Shown in pieces: positions 8,362-16,214 of a DNA stretch of 64,000 nucleotides. Below the pieces are notes generated by a model that saw only the letters and a list, made by a program, of their open reading frames with translations, searched no databases and had not been told where the DNA came from. Every line of letters begins with the position of its first letter. Within the stretch, counting starts at the first letter, position 1. A program made the position numbers and the translations under genes. Source of the stretch: Smithella sp. (GTDB lineage Bacteria; Desulfobacterota; Syntrophia; Syntrophales; Smithellaceae); contig SCVW01000046.1 in the NCBI GenBank assembly GCA_007244375.1, positions 1 to 64,000 of the forward strand, in the 5' to 3' direction.

Positions 8362-8931
8362 ATGAAAATATTGGATAGAAAATTTTATCAGCGCGATACA
8401 CTGCAAGTTGCCCGCGGACTTTTAGGGAAGAAATTAGTACGTCGAATAAACGGTCTTGATCTGACAGGGGTAATTTTGGAAACAGAAGCATACTGCGGTC
8501 AGGAAGACAGCGCCTGCCATGCTCATCGCGGCAAAACATCACGCAATGCAGTGATGTTCGGTGAACCGGGCCATGCTTATGTTTATTTTACTTACGGTAT
8601 GCACTATATGCTTAACTTAGTTACCGAGGAAGCAGAAAATCCCTGCGCCGTGCTGATACGGTCGATATTGCCACTTGCCGGAATAGAAGAAATGGAAAAC
8701 CGCCGTAAAAGAAAAGGTCCTGAATTAACCAATGGTCCGGCCAAAATCTGTCAGGCTTTCGGCATTGATAAATCTTTAAATGGCTGGGATTTGACCTGTG
8801 GTAAACAATTATGGTTGGAGGATTACAAGAAGATTCCGGCAAAATCAGTTATTGCCACTCCCCGCATAGGAATTGATTATGCTCAAAAGGAACATAGAAA
8901 TGCACTTTGGCGGTTTTTAGCTAAAATTTAA
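8362..8931 (+). CDS. 3-methyladenine DNA glycosylase, AAG/MPG family
   Basis: Base-excision repair glycosylase removing alkylated purines. The protein is 189 residues from the ATG at 8362 (a TTG at 8353 adds three residues but has no ribosome-binding site). Family landmarks are ARGLLGKKLVR, GVILETEAYCGQEDSACHA with the catalytic Glu and DNA-intercalating region, RNAVMFGEPGHAYVYFTYGMHYMLN, and the late NGPAKICQAFGID. It resembles the human AAG-type enzyme, not AlkA/Tag. The stop overlaps a weak AT-rich hairpin shared with the convergent permease gene. Confidence 0.93.
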   Translation: MKILDRKFYQRDTLQVARGLLGKKLVRRINGLDLTGVILETEAYCGQEDSACHAHRGKTSRNAVMFGEPGHAYVYFTYGMHYMLNLVTEEAENPCAVLIRSILPLAGIEEMENRRKRKGPELTNGPAKICQAFGIDKSLNGWDLTCGKQLWLEDYKKIPAKSVIATPRIGIDYAQKEHRNALWRFLAKI

Positions 8932-8953
8932 AAAAGTAAAACCTTTAAATTTT
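8923..8953. terminator. AT-rich hairpin shared by convergent genes
   Basis: AAAATTTAAA (8923-8932) pairs with TTTAAATTTT (8944-8953) across the stops of the glycosylase gene and the convergent permease gene. A/T tracts on both sides could act as U-tracts in either direction, but the stem has no G-C pairs, so efficiency is doubtful. Confidence 0.35.
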
Positions 8954-10007
8954 AATTGGCGTGTTTCTGATAAATTTCAGGAAATAATTTCCATGCCGCG
9001 AGGAAAAGAGAAGCGATAACCGGTCCAAGAATAAAACCGGAAAATCCCATAGCGGCTATGCCACCAAGTGTGGAAAGAAATATTAAAAGAGAATGCATTT
9101 GAGTGTCGCGTCCCAGAAGAACAGGTCTTAACAAATTATCCACGCTACTGATGAAGAGCGATCCAAAGATAAGTATGGTGATGCCTTGCCATATATTACC
9201 AAGCAATAACATGATAATTCCGGCAGGAACCCAGATTAACGAACAGCCAATGGCTGGCACAACGGAAAGCGCAAACATAAGGACGCCCCAGACAAGTGCT
9301 CTTTCGATTCCTGTAATATAAAAAATCAATCCTCCTAAAAAACCCTGAATACCACCAATAATAAAAGTGAATTTTAAAGATGCCTTGGCTGTTGTTAAGA
9401 ATTTGTTAATAAAAAGTTCTATGTGTTTATCATCAACGGGAGCATTCTCTTTTAGGGTGATTATAAGTCCTTCTCCGTCACGCAGAAAGAAAAACAGGCT
9501 GTAGAGCATAACCGCTACCTGGATAACGACAAGAATTGTGTTTTGTGTAAATTTCGATATATGTTTAAAAACGTAATCGGTAAGAAATTTAAAAGCTTCC
9601 TGTGATTTGTTAATTAAAAAATCCTGGTCTACATTTAAACTGGCGAATATCGGTTTTTTGCTCAAGGCTTTAAGTGCTTCGGAAAGAGTCCCTATCCAAT
9701 TGCTGCTGAGAGAATTAAAGGATTGATATATATCAACCAATTCCATAATAAGCAGATCAACAAGTAATCCGACAGGCAGGATTAAACAAATAAAAATACC
9801 GATCATTGTTAATCCAGCACAAAGATTAGGATTGACAATCTTTCTATTAATAAATTTGTATAGAGGAGTAAAAATACTGGCAAGCAGGATCGCCCAGAAA
9901 ATAGCAAAGAAAAAAGGCTTCAAAATGAAAGCTAATAAACCGGTAATAAAAGCCAGTAATATGAAGAAAATAATATTTTTAGAAGTTGTCGGATTTTTGT
10001 CTTTCAT
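8952..10007 (-). CDS. AI-2E family transporter (PerM/YdiK-like permease)
   Basis: A 351-residue inner-membrane protein with about eight hydrophobic segments: a pair at each end and a large central soluble region (residues ~60-150). The C-terminal half shows the family pattern: GGIQGFLGGLIFYITGI, VVPAIGCSLIWVPAGI, SSVDNLLRPVLLGRDTQMHSLLIFLSTLGGI and GFILGPVIASLF. Members export small molecules or act as Na+/H+ antiporters; AI-2 export is demonstrated only for some. Monocistronic; the divergent promoter region (10008-10228) separates it from the selenoprotein gene. Confidence 0.9.
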   Translation of the reverse strand: MKDKNPTTSKNIIFFILLAFITGLLAFILKPFFFAIFWAILLASIFTPLYKFINRKIVNPNLCAGLTMIGIFICLILPVGLLVDLLIMELVDIYQSFNSLSSNWIGTLSEALKALSKKPIFASLNVDQDFLINKSQEAFKFLTDYVFKHISKFTQNTILVVIQVAVMLYSLFFFLRDGEGLIITLKENAPVDDKHIELFINKFLTTAKASLKFTFIIGGIQGFLGGLIFYITGIERALVWGVLMFALSVVPAIGCSLIWVPAGIIMLLLGNIWQGITILIFGSLFISSVDNLLRPVLLGRDTQMHSLLIFLSTLGGIAAMGFSGFILGPVIASLFLAAWKLFPEIYQKHAN

Positions 10008-10153
10008 GTCTTGTTTTATTTAACGTAGTAAAACATTCAAAAACACTGTTTTATGAAACATTTTAAGTAATAATAAGCTATGGTAACTAATTATGTCAAT
10101 TCATAAATCCGAATATCAGGCTGTCATAAAATAAGTAAATTCCCAGAATTTGA

Positions 10154-10181
10154 TTGACATATTATCAAGTATGGCTATGTT
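10154..10181 (+). promoter_or_regulatory. Candidate sigma-70 promoter for the selenoprotein gene
   Basis: TTGACA (10154-10159) and TATGTT (10176-10181) are separated by 16 bp, giving a transcription start near 10188. That is about 40 bp before the ATG at 10229, which carries a strong AAAGGAGG. No other gene is nearby in this direction. Confidence 0.55.
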
Positions 10182-10228
10182 AGGTGGAAGATGGATGGAG
10201 GGAATCTGTCAAAAAAGGAGGATATATA

Positions 10229-10546
10229 ATGTTTACAGTTACAGAAAAAGCGTTGGAAATGATTAAAGATTTTATCAAAGAAAGAAAAACAGATCTTGCA
10301 GTACGGATTACGATGTCTATAGGCTGATCCGGGCCCGCTTTGGGCATGGCTCTGGATGAGCCTGGGGTTGAAGATGAAGTCTTTGATGAGAAAGGTACTA
10401 AATTTGTCATTGATAAAGATATTTATAATCAGGCAAAACCCATCAATATTGATTTTGTGAGTACTCCGCAGGGAGATGGCTTTAGAATAGAGTCCAGTTT
10501 ATTGCCCGCTGCAGGCGGCGCATGCGGATCATCTTGCAGTTGTTAG
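10229..10546 (+). CDS. HesB-like selenoprotein (Sec encoded by in-frame UGA)
   Basis: The frame from ATG 10229 (Shine-Dalgarno AAAGGAGG) runs 105 codons to TAG at 10544 with a single internal UGA at codon 33 (10325-10327). Translated with selenocysteine it gives ...ITMSIGUSGPALGMALDEPG, aligned with the first conserved Cys of IscA/HesB A-type Fe-S carriers (the GGCSG...LDE region). The second half matches HesB-like proteins and ends with a Cys cluster, ACGSSCSC. HesB-like selenoproteins are a known prokaryotic selenoprotein family. A hairpin fitting bacterial SECIS rules lies just downstream of the UGA, and an intrinsic terminator follows the stop. Role in Fe-S or redox chemistry is inferred. 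Conventional gene calling would truncate this to 10340-10546. Selenocysteine machinery (selA, selB, selC) is not in the window. Confidence 0.88.
10348..10362 (+). promoter_or_regulatory. Candidate bacterial SECIS element
   Basis: GGCTC (10348-10352) pairs perfectly with GAGCC (10358-10362) around the loop TGGAT. The apical loop begins 25 nt after the UGA at 10325-10327, inside the known 16-37 nt window. The loop has G at its second position, as bacterial SECIS elements require. A smaller competing hairpin, GCCC/GGGC at 10333-10345, is also possible. Confidence 0.7.
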
Positions 10547-10553
10547 ATCTTGC

Positions 10554-10579
10554 GGGAGAGACTTTTCTCTCCCCTTTTT
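10554..10579 (+). terminator. Rho-independent terminator after the selenoprotein gene
   Basis: GGGAGAG (10554-10560) and CTCTCCC (10567-10573) form a perfect 7 bp stem with a 6 nt loop, followed by CTTTTT. It lies 8 bp after the TAG stop. This placement argues that the TPR gene downstream is not mainly expressed by read-through and does not start at the TTG at 10550 inside the hairpin. Confidence 0.85.
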
Positions 10580-10585
10580 AATTTC

Positions 10586-11530
10586 ATGATGGAAGAAAAT
10601 AAGAAAACAAAGGAAATTGATTTCCTGGGAAATCTTCTCCGGCAGGGGAAATACCGTGAAGCTATTACTTTTGGTAAAAAAATTCATAAAGCATATCCTG
10701 CAGAAGAATCTCCTTTATTGATTTTATCATGGGCATATTATGACAGTGGCGATGTAAAACAGGCCGTAAAATATCTGAACATACTTTTAGAACGTGAACT
10801 TCAGAGAAAGATTTTTACAGGTTTTGCCTTTGATGAGCTTGTGCGCATCTATAAACAGGAAAAAAATTTTCGCAAATTAGTTGAAATTTGCGAAAGAGCG
10901 GTGACAGTTCAACCGGAGGATGTGGGACTTCTGGCTGAGTTGGGCAATGCCTATCTCCAATCAGGCAACGCTAAAAAGGCTTGTGAAATATATGAAAGGG
11001 TGATCGCCATCGAAAACGATAACGCAGCTTTTTATTGCCAGTGGGGTGAAGCTTTATTTGCCGCCGGGTTGATTCGGGAAAGTGAAGAAGCTTATATGCA
11101 GGCCAGTATCATTGATTACGAACAGCCGGATCGTTATCACTTCAGGCTTGCCGTCTTATTTCAACAGGCGGGAAATCATCGGGAGGCTGAAAGATTATTA
11201 AATAAATGCATTTCTTTAGATTCGGCTAATCCGCTTTATTATTGTTCTTTGGGAGATAGCCTTATTGGTTTGAAACAAATACCAAAAGCTTTGAAAGCTT
11301 ATGAAATGGCAGTTCGCTACGATGATTCAAGGGCTGGTGCTTACTACAATCGTTTAGGTCATGAACTCATGAAAAGAAACCATTTTTCGGAAGCTGTGGA
11401 GGTTTTTAAATCGGCTATAGCACATGATTCCGCAGAACCTTACTATTTAGGCCTGGCATCTGCTTATAAAGGAATGGGGTTTACTGATCTGGCTGATAAA
11501 ACGCTGAGTGAAATAAACAAAAGCAAATAG
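10586..11530 (+). CDS. TPR-repeat protein
   Basis: About 314 residues of tetratricopeptide repeats from end to end, with no signal peptide or membrane segment. Helical pairs such as PLLILSWAYYDSGDVKQAVKYL, GLLAELGNAYLQSGNAKKACEIYERVI and AFYCQWGEALFAAGLIRESEEAYMQA are clear units, roughly eight in all. It is a scaffold-type protein with no enzymatic motif; its partner is unknown. The ATG pair at 10586/10589 is chosen because the upstream TTG at 10550 lies in a terminator. It is convergent with the pilT operon, only 2 bp from the end of the receiver-like gene. Confidence 0.85.
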   Translation: MMEENKKTKEIDFLGNLLRQGKYREAITFGKKIHKAYPAEESPLLILSWAYYDSGDVKQAVKYLNILLERELQRKIFTGFAFDELVRIYKQEKNFRKLVEICERAVTVQPEDVGLLAELGNAYLQSGNAKKACEIYERVIAIENDNAAFYCQWGEALFAAGLIRESEEAYMQASIIDYEQPDRYHFRLAVLFQQAGNHREAERLLNKCISLDSANPLYYCSLGDSLIGLKQIPKALKAYEMAVRYDDSRAGAYYNRLGHELMKRNHFSEAVEVFKSAIAHDSAEPYYLGLASAYKGMGFTDLADKTLSEINKSK

Positions 11531-11532
11531 GA

Positions 11533-12042
11533 TTAAATTTCTACGTATTTGTGATAAAATTTCTTGAATACATGATAGAAATATTCATTTTCTTCAATTT
11601 CTTTTTTAAAAATCAGGCCTATTTCGGCAATATCTTCTTTGTTGATAATTAAATTGACGCTTTTATTAAGGGTATACATATAATCCATAGTAGCAAGATT
11701 TGCGCTTACTAGAACGACAAAAATTTTCCGACGGATAGCCATGGATAAGCTTTCTAAATATTTGAGGATTTGATTTGTTCCATCAGGTCCGGCATCAAAA
11801 TTTTCATCGACTACAACGAGATTAAAAGTATGAAAACTTAAGTTTTTCAGAGCTTCTTTTATTTTTGCCGGTTCTGTAACATTAAAGTCAATGGTTTTTA
11901 GTGCGTCGGATATTTTTTCTCTGATGACAGAATCGCTTACACAGACCATGGCGGTTTGAAGACTCATGTCTTGATAACCAAAGGGTCGTGCGGAATAGTC
12001 TAATTCTTCTTCTGACGTCGGTGTTATTTTTTCTTCATTCAT
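11533..12042 (-). CDS. Atypical receiver-like protein in the pilT operon
   Basis: A 169-residue protein with an N-terminal disordered extension (~28 residues) and a response-regulator-like alpha/beta domain. The strand before the usual phospho-acceptor is FNLVVVDENFDAGPDG, so an Asp is present, and a later VVLVSAN supplies the conserved Ser/Thr position. The N-terminal acidic pair of CheY-like receivers is replaced by CVSDS, so metal binding may be impaired. It is the third gene of pilT-pilU-like-receiver, 46 bp after the second. Probably modulates the twitching ATPases; inference only. Confidence 0.6.
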   Translation of the reverse strand: MNEEKITPTSEEELDYSARPFGYQDMSLQTAMVCVSDSVIREKISDALKTIDFNVTEPAKIKEALKNLSFHTFNLVVVDENFDAGPDGTNQILKYLESLSMAIRRKIFVVLVSANLATMDYMYTLNKSVNLIINKEDIAEIGLIFKKEIEENEYFYHVFKKFYHKYVEI

Positions 12043-12088
12043 ATTGATTTCCTAATCATTATTTTTATTAGTGCCATAAAGATATTTA

Positions 12089-13273
12089 TTATCTTTGCCA
12101 TGAATCCATTTTATTTTTGCCGTATAATTTATCAACTTCCAGTGTTCCAATAGTAGATGTTTTTTCACCGCGGGCATTTTTGATTGCATCTATTCCACGA
12201 TGTACATTAGCCCTGTTTGTCGCGTAAGAAATAGCCGTACTTTCGGTAATCAAGCCTTTTTCATAAAGATCAACGAGGCAATGTTCAAAAGAAATCATGC
12301 CGAATGGTTTTCCCTGTTCGATAATATCGATGTATGTTTTTCCTTCCGATTCTCCATGCAGGATAATATCTTTTACCCGCAGGCTGGTGCTCATTGCTTC
12401 AAAAATGGCGACACGGCCGCCTCCAATTTTCGGTAACAGGCGCTGACAAACGATCCAGCGGATGGAATCTGACAGACGTACACGTATTTGATTTTCTTCA
12501 TCCGTGGTAAACATTCCCAAAATACGATTGATTGTCTGACCTGCATCAACAGTGTGCAGAGTGCTTAAAACAAGATGGCCTGTTTCCGCGGCGTTTAGGG
12601 CTATTTCAACAGATTCACGATCACGCATTTCACCGACGAGGATTACTTTGGGTGCCTGACGCAGAGCTGCACGCAAACCATTAGCAAAAGTATCAAAATC
12701 CTTGCCTAATTCGCGTTGATTAATGGTTGCTTTCTTTTGAGTGTGCGTATATTCCACCGGGTCTTCCAATGTAATTATATGGACAGCTCTATTCTCGTTG
12801 ATTTCATTAATAACGGCGGCAAGAGATGTGGTTTTACCTGTACCGGTTGCGCCTGTTACCAAAATGATTCCGTTTCTTTCGTTGGCAATTTTGTAGTAAG
12901 CTTCGGGTAATTCCAGTTCAGCGCATGAGGGGATTTTTGATTCCAATTTTCTTAAAACAATAGAATATTGACCCAGTTGCGAAAATACATTTACACGAAA
13001 ACGTGCAACTCCCGGCAGTTCATAAGAGAGGTCACACGAACCTTCTTTAATTAATGCTTCCATCAGCCGATGATCCTGACCAATCAGGTTTAGAGCAAAA
13101 ATTTCTGTTTGAAATGGAGTGAGTATGTCAAAATGAGGTCTTAAATCAACGGGGACTAATTCGCCGGATACTTCTACCTGAAACGGTTTACCCACGGTTA
13201 AATTGATGTCGGAAACATCCACGTTGGATTCCAGCATTTTTGTCAGTATATGGTCTATTTCCGGTTTTCTCAT
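12089..13273 (-). CDS. PilT/PilU-like twitching motility ATPase
   Basis: A hexameric secretion-type ATPase of the PilT/VirB11 superfamily, 394 residues, acting at the base of type IV pili. The Walker A motif GATGTGKT is at 141-148, followed by the Asp box LEDPVEYTH, the Walker B region VILVGEMRDRESV, and the His box ETGHLVLSTLHT. The C-terminal part (FGMISFEHCLVDLYEKGLI) resembles PilU rather than PilT, which carries an AIRNLIRE signature. It lies 20 bp after the pilT gene, with its own GAGGAT Shine-Dalgarno. PilU-type proteins assist PilT in force-demanding retraction. Confidence 0.87.
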   Translation of the reverse strand: MRKPEIDHILTKMLESNVDVSDINLTVGKPFQVEVSGELVPVDLRPHFDILTPFQTEIFALNLIGQDHRLMEALIKEGSCDLSYELPGVARFRVNVFSQLGQYSIVLRKLESKIPSCAELELPEAYYKIANERNGIILVTGATGTGKTTSLAAVINEINENRAVHIITLEDPVEYTHTQKKATINQRELGKDFDTFANGLRAALRQAPKVILVGEMRDRESVEIALNAAETGHLVLSTLHTVDAGQTINRILGMFTTDEENQIRVRLSDSIRWIVCQRLLPKIGGGRVAIFEAMSTSLRVKDIILHGESEGKTYIDIIEQGKPFGMISFEHCLVDLYEKGLITESTAISYATNRANVHRGIDAIKNARGEKTSTIGTLEVDKLYGKNKMDSWQR

Positions 13274-13293
13274 AGGCTATCCTCGCAATGAAT

Positions 13294-14376
13294 TTATGCT
13301 TCAGTAAAGTCTGTTGGTGGATATTTCAAAAGAGGACGGAATCTGGCTTTATCGTTCGCTTTGATGTACGCTTCATCAGCACTTATCCATCCACGGCTTA
13401 AGAGGTCCATAATCGCATCGTCTAAAAGTTGCATTCCGTATTTTCTACCTGTCTGCATCATAGATGGAATTTGATAGGTTTTTGATTCACGGATCAAATT
13501 TCGTACTGCAGGGGTGGCAATGCAAATCTCCAGAGCTACACAGCGGCTTTTAATGTCCACTCTCTTGAATAGAACCTGCGAGACAACAGCGCGCAAACCA
13601 TCAGCCAGTGTGGAGCGGATTTGCAATTGTTCGGACGCCGGAAAGACTTCAATTATTCTATCAACAGTTTTTGCGGCACTGGTTGTGTGGACCGTGGAAA
13701 AAACCAGATGACCTGTGGATGCGGCTTCCACAGCGAGAGAGATGGTATCAAGGTCGCGCATTTCTCCAACCAGAATAATATCCGGGTCTTCACGTAATGC
13801 TCCCCGCAATGCCGAAGCGAAAGTTTTAGTATGAATTCCCACTTCCCGTTGATTTACAATACAATTTTGGCTTTTATGAACAAATTCAATTGGATCTTCG
13901 ATTGTAATAATATGATCTCTACGCAAACGGTTAGCTTCATCTATAATTGCTGCCAGTGTTGTGGATTTACCGGAACCGGTTGGGCCGGTGACCAGCACAA
14001 GTCCACGCGGTAGACTCGCCAGTTTTGATATTACTTCAGGAAGTCCGAGTTGTGCGCACGATGAAATTTTATCGGGGATTTCACGAAATACTGCGCCTAT
14101 ACCGTTTTTTTGCCGGAAGTAGTTTACACGATAACGTGCAAGGTTGGGAACTTCATAGGCAAAATCAACGTCACCGGTTTCTTCAAAATGTTTGATTTTG
14201 TGCTCCGGGGTGATTTCATAAAGGAGCACCCTCAAACTATCATTTGTGAGAGTGTCATATTTTATCCGTTCAATATCACCGCGGATTCTAAGGGCGGGTT
14301 GTTGGCCGGAGACAAGATGAAGATCCGATGCACCCTGATCATGCATAAGTTGAAAAAAAGCATCAATTTTCGCCAT
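13294..14376 (-). CDS. pilT: Twitching motility retraction ATPase PilT
   Basis: A 360-residue PilT that depolymerises pilin for type IV pilus retraction. It has Walker A GPTGSGKS at 131-138, the Asp box IEDPIEFVHKS, Walker B region DIILVGEMRDLDTI and His box STGHLVFSTVHT. The PilT signature is present as AVRNLIRESK (canonical AIRNLIREGK), followed by GMQLLDDAIMDLL. First gene of a three-gene operon; GAGGAG precedes the ATG. No pilin or assembly genes are in the window, so the rest of the system is elsewhere. Confidence 0.92.
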   Translation of the reverse strand: MAKIDAFFQLMHDQGASDLHLVSGQQPALRIRGDIERIKYDTLTNDSLRVLLYEITPEHKIKHFEETGDVDFAYEVPNLARYRVNYFRQKNGIGAVFREIPDKISSCAQLGLPEVISKLASLPRGLVLVTGPTGSGKSTTLAAIIDEANRLRRDHIITIEDPIEFVHKSQNCIVNQREVGIHTKTFASALRGALREDPDIILVGEMRDLDTISLAVEAASTGHLVFSTVHTTSAAKTVDRIIEVFPASEQLQIRSTLADGLRAVVSQVLFKRVDIKSRCVALEICIATPAVRNLIRESKTYQIPSMMQTGRKYGMQLLDDAIMDLLSRGWISADEAYIKANDKARFRPLLKYPPTDFTEA

Positions 14377-14552
14377 GTGTTATTCTCCTCAGTAGGAATT
14401 AACTAACTTCTATCATTGTTTTGCGGGAAAAGAATCAAATAATTTAATCGGTTGTAAATATTACTGCTGCATGCTTTTTGCAGCTTATAATTATATGTGC
14501 ATATAGAAAACCTTAGGATTAAGGTTAACTTGATTGTTATATTAACAATTTC

Positions 14553-14580
14553 TTGACACTAAGACAAGCAATAATATATG
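14553..14580 (+). promoter_or_regulatory. Promoter of tRNA-Ala
   Basis: TTGACA (14553-14558) and TATATG (14575-14580) are separated by 16 bp, placing the start near 14587, 30 bp upstream of the mature tRNA 5' end at 14617. The perfect -35 box and location fit a stable RNA promoter. Confidence 0.6.
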
Positions 14581-14616
14581 CTCCCTGACGTTTTTATGGC
14601 AGGTAATCTTAAGGTT

Positions 14617-14692
14617 GGGGATGTAGCTCAGCTGGGAGAGCGCGACGTTCGCAATGTCGAGGCCAGGGGTTCGATCCCCCTCATCTCCACCA
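14617..14692 (+). tRNA. tRNA-Ala (anticodon CGC)
   Basis: A 76 nt cloverleaf with encoded CCA. Acceptor GGGGATG pairs with CATCTCC and contains the G3-U70 wobble pair that identifies alanine tRNAs. D arm GCTCAGCTGGGAGAGC is canonical, and anticodon loop TTCGCAA gives CGC, reading GCG codons. T arm is GGGGTTCGATCCCCC. The short frame over this region (14578-14766) is a shadow of the tRNA. Confidence 0.95.
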
Positions 14693-14696
14693 TATC

Positions 14697-15722
14697 TTAT
14701 TTTTTCTCATTAAAGATTTTGGATAACCGCCACTCTTTTCTCTTCTTCCAGCCTCCTTTTTGGTAGGCGTAACTGGCCAAAAGCGGCAGAGCTATTGTAG
14801 CTTCCGCATAAACCATCTGTTCGCAGGAAGAATCTACTTTGCCCCAGGAATTAGCTTCCTTAAGTGTAGAGCTTGAGCAGGCGCCATCGCGCACATCTGC
14901 TACTGTAATTTGAACAGCGTATTTGTGCATAGATACTTCATGCCCCAGTATCTCGGCGCAAACAACCGTATCTTGAGCGAAATTCTTAGGTACACCACCG
15001 CCGATCATTAATAAACCACTGGTTCCTGCTTCTATTTTAATTTTGGTCAGCTCCATGAAATCTTTGACTGAGTCAATGGAAATATGATTTTCAGGGCGTT
15101 CATGTTGATGCAACACTAATCCAAAACCAGCGGAACTATCTGAAAATGCAGGGCAGAAGATCGGTACATCGTTTTCATAAGCCGCCTGAACCAGTGAGTT
15201 TTTCTTCCGGGCCTTTTTTACCATATATCTGCCCATTTCGGCAATGAATTCACGTGAAGAATATGGACGGGGCGGCAGAGCATCGGCAATTAATTTAATC
15301 GTTTTATCGCAGGCTTGTAATTCTTCTTCATCAATATAAGTATCATATATACGGTCAATATAAAGCTTGCGCAATAATTTGTCATCGACAAAAGGTGTGC
15401 CCTGATAATGTCTGAATCCCAAGGCCTCAAAAAAGTCCATATCCACAATGGAAGCTCCCGTGGCCACGATAACATCAATCATGTTGTTTTTAACCAGATC
15501 AACGTAGACTTGCATACAACCGGCTGCGGAAGTGGAACCAGCCAGAGTCAGTATGATAATGCATTTTTTTTCTCTGAGCATGCGGTCGTAAATATCAGCA
15601 GCGTTAGCCAGGTCACGGGCGGAAAAAGACATTTTTTTCATTGCATTGATAATATCCGCCGCTTTTATTTTTTTGATGTCAATATGTTCGACTTTTTTGC
15701 TCAGTAAATCTTTCTTTTTCAT
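14697..15722 (-). CDS. Deoxyhypusine synthase-like protein
   Basis: A 341-residue member of the deoxyhypusine synthase family (PF01916). In eukaryotes and archaea the enzyme transfers the aminobutyl group of spermidine to eIF5A. Conserved features are the NAD-binding LTLAGSTSAAG region (59-68), VATGASIVDMDFFEALG, ALPPRPYSSREFIAEMGRYM, IFCPAFSDSSAGFG and the active-site Lys295 in NSWGKVDSS. Bacteria lack eIF5A, and bacterial homologues are thought to act on spermidine/putrescine (homospermidine-type chemistry) or unknown substrates. The full motif set suggests an active enzyme. The gene ends 4 bp from tRNA-Ala on the opposite strand. AGGGAGTCAGG precedes the ATG. Confidence 0.85.
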   Translation of the reverse strand: MKKKDLLSKKVEHIDIKKIKAADIINAMKKMSFSARDLANAADIYDRMLREKKCIIILTLAGSTSAAGCMQVYVDLVKNNMIDVIVATGASIVDMDFFEALGFRHYQGTPFVDDKLLRKLYIDRIYDTYIDEEELQACDKTIKLIADALPPRPYSSREFIAEMGRYMVKKARKKNSLVQAAYENDVPIFCPAFSDSSAGFGLVLHQHERPENHISIDSVKDFMELTKIKIEAGTSGLLMIGGGVPKNFAQDTVVCAEILGHEVSMHKYAVQITVADVRDGACSSSTLKEANSWGKVDSSCEQMVYAEATIALPLLASYAYQKGGWKKRKEWRLSKIFNEKK

Positions 15723-16214
15723 TAAATCCTGACTCCCTTAAATTTAATTAATTAACATTGGAGTGTTTCTAAATCATAGACGCCTAAAAGTCAACACATG
15801 CATAAAAAATAACCCTTGACTCTTGTGTGGTGGACAAATATAAAGAAACATCCATAAACTAGTTACTTAGCGCTAAAAAATATAATAAACGACTGACGTA
15901 CGATACCACATCAATTGAAGTTATTACCACGAAGTGATCATCAAAATGTTGCGGGAAAAATAAAAAGTACGTATCGATGACGACGATTCAGAGATGATAT
16001 TAAATACCTGACTGTGAGGCAAGAGCAGTCATAACAATTTGTCAGATTTAAGGATTCGTTCTTCTACCGTCCCATCTTCATCAAGTCGATGTCATCAAGT
16101 AACTCGTTTTGGAAAAAATACGATAGTGAGCGTTGACAGACCTGGGTCATTAGAGATGATTCATTAAATATCCCGGGCCTTCCTGATCTTTTTGGATAAG
16201 GGAAAGGAAATCGT
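15723..16214. other. 492 bp gene-free region between divergent genes
   Basis: No open frame or RNA gene could be supported. It must contain the promoters of the deoxyhypusine synthase-like gene and of the MMPL operon. One inverted repeat, TGACTG-N11-CAGTCA at 16009-16031, could be a repressor site. A TTGACA at 16134-16139 has no convincing -10 partner. The sequence may be a decayed gene, but no family is recognisable. Confidence 0.5.

Noticed and set aside
10180-10410. Minus-strand open frame over the selenoprotein gene
   Set aside because: Antisense shadow; the sense strand has promoter, ribosome site, SECIS hairpin and terminator.
10340-10546. 68-codon frame read as an independent small protein
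   Set aside because: It starts at TTG inside the selenoprotein after the UGA; it has no ribosome-binding site and lacks the N-terminal half of the HesB-like fold.
14466-14484. GCTGCA/TGCAGC hairpin upstream of the pilT operon as a terminator or attenuator
   Set aside because: Stem of only 6 bp with no U-tract in either direction and no leader peptide.
14578-14766. Open frame overlapping tRNA-Ala
   Set aside because: Most of it is the tRNA sequence; no protein family is visible.
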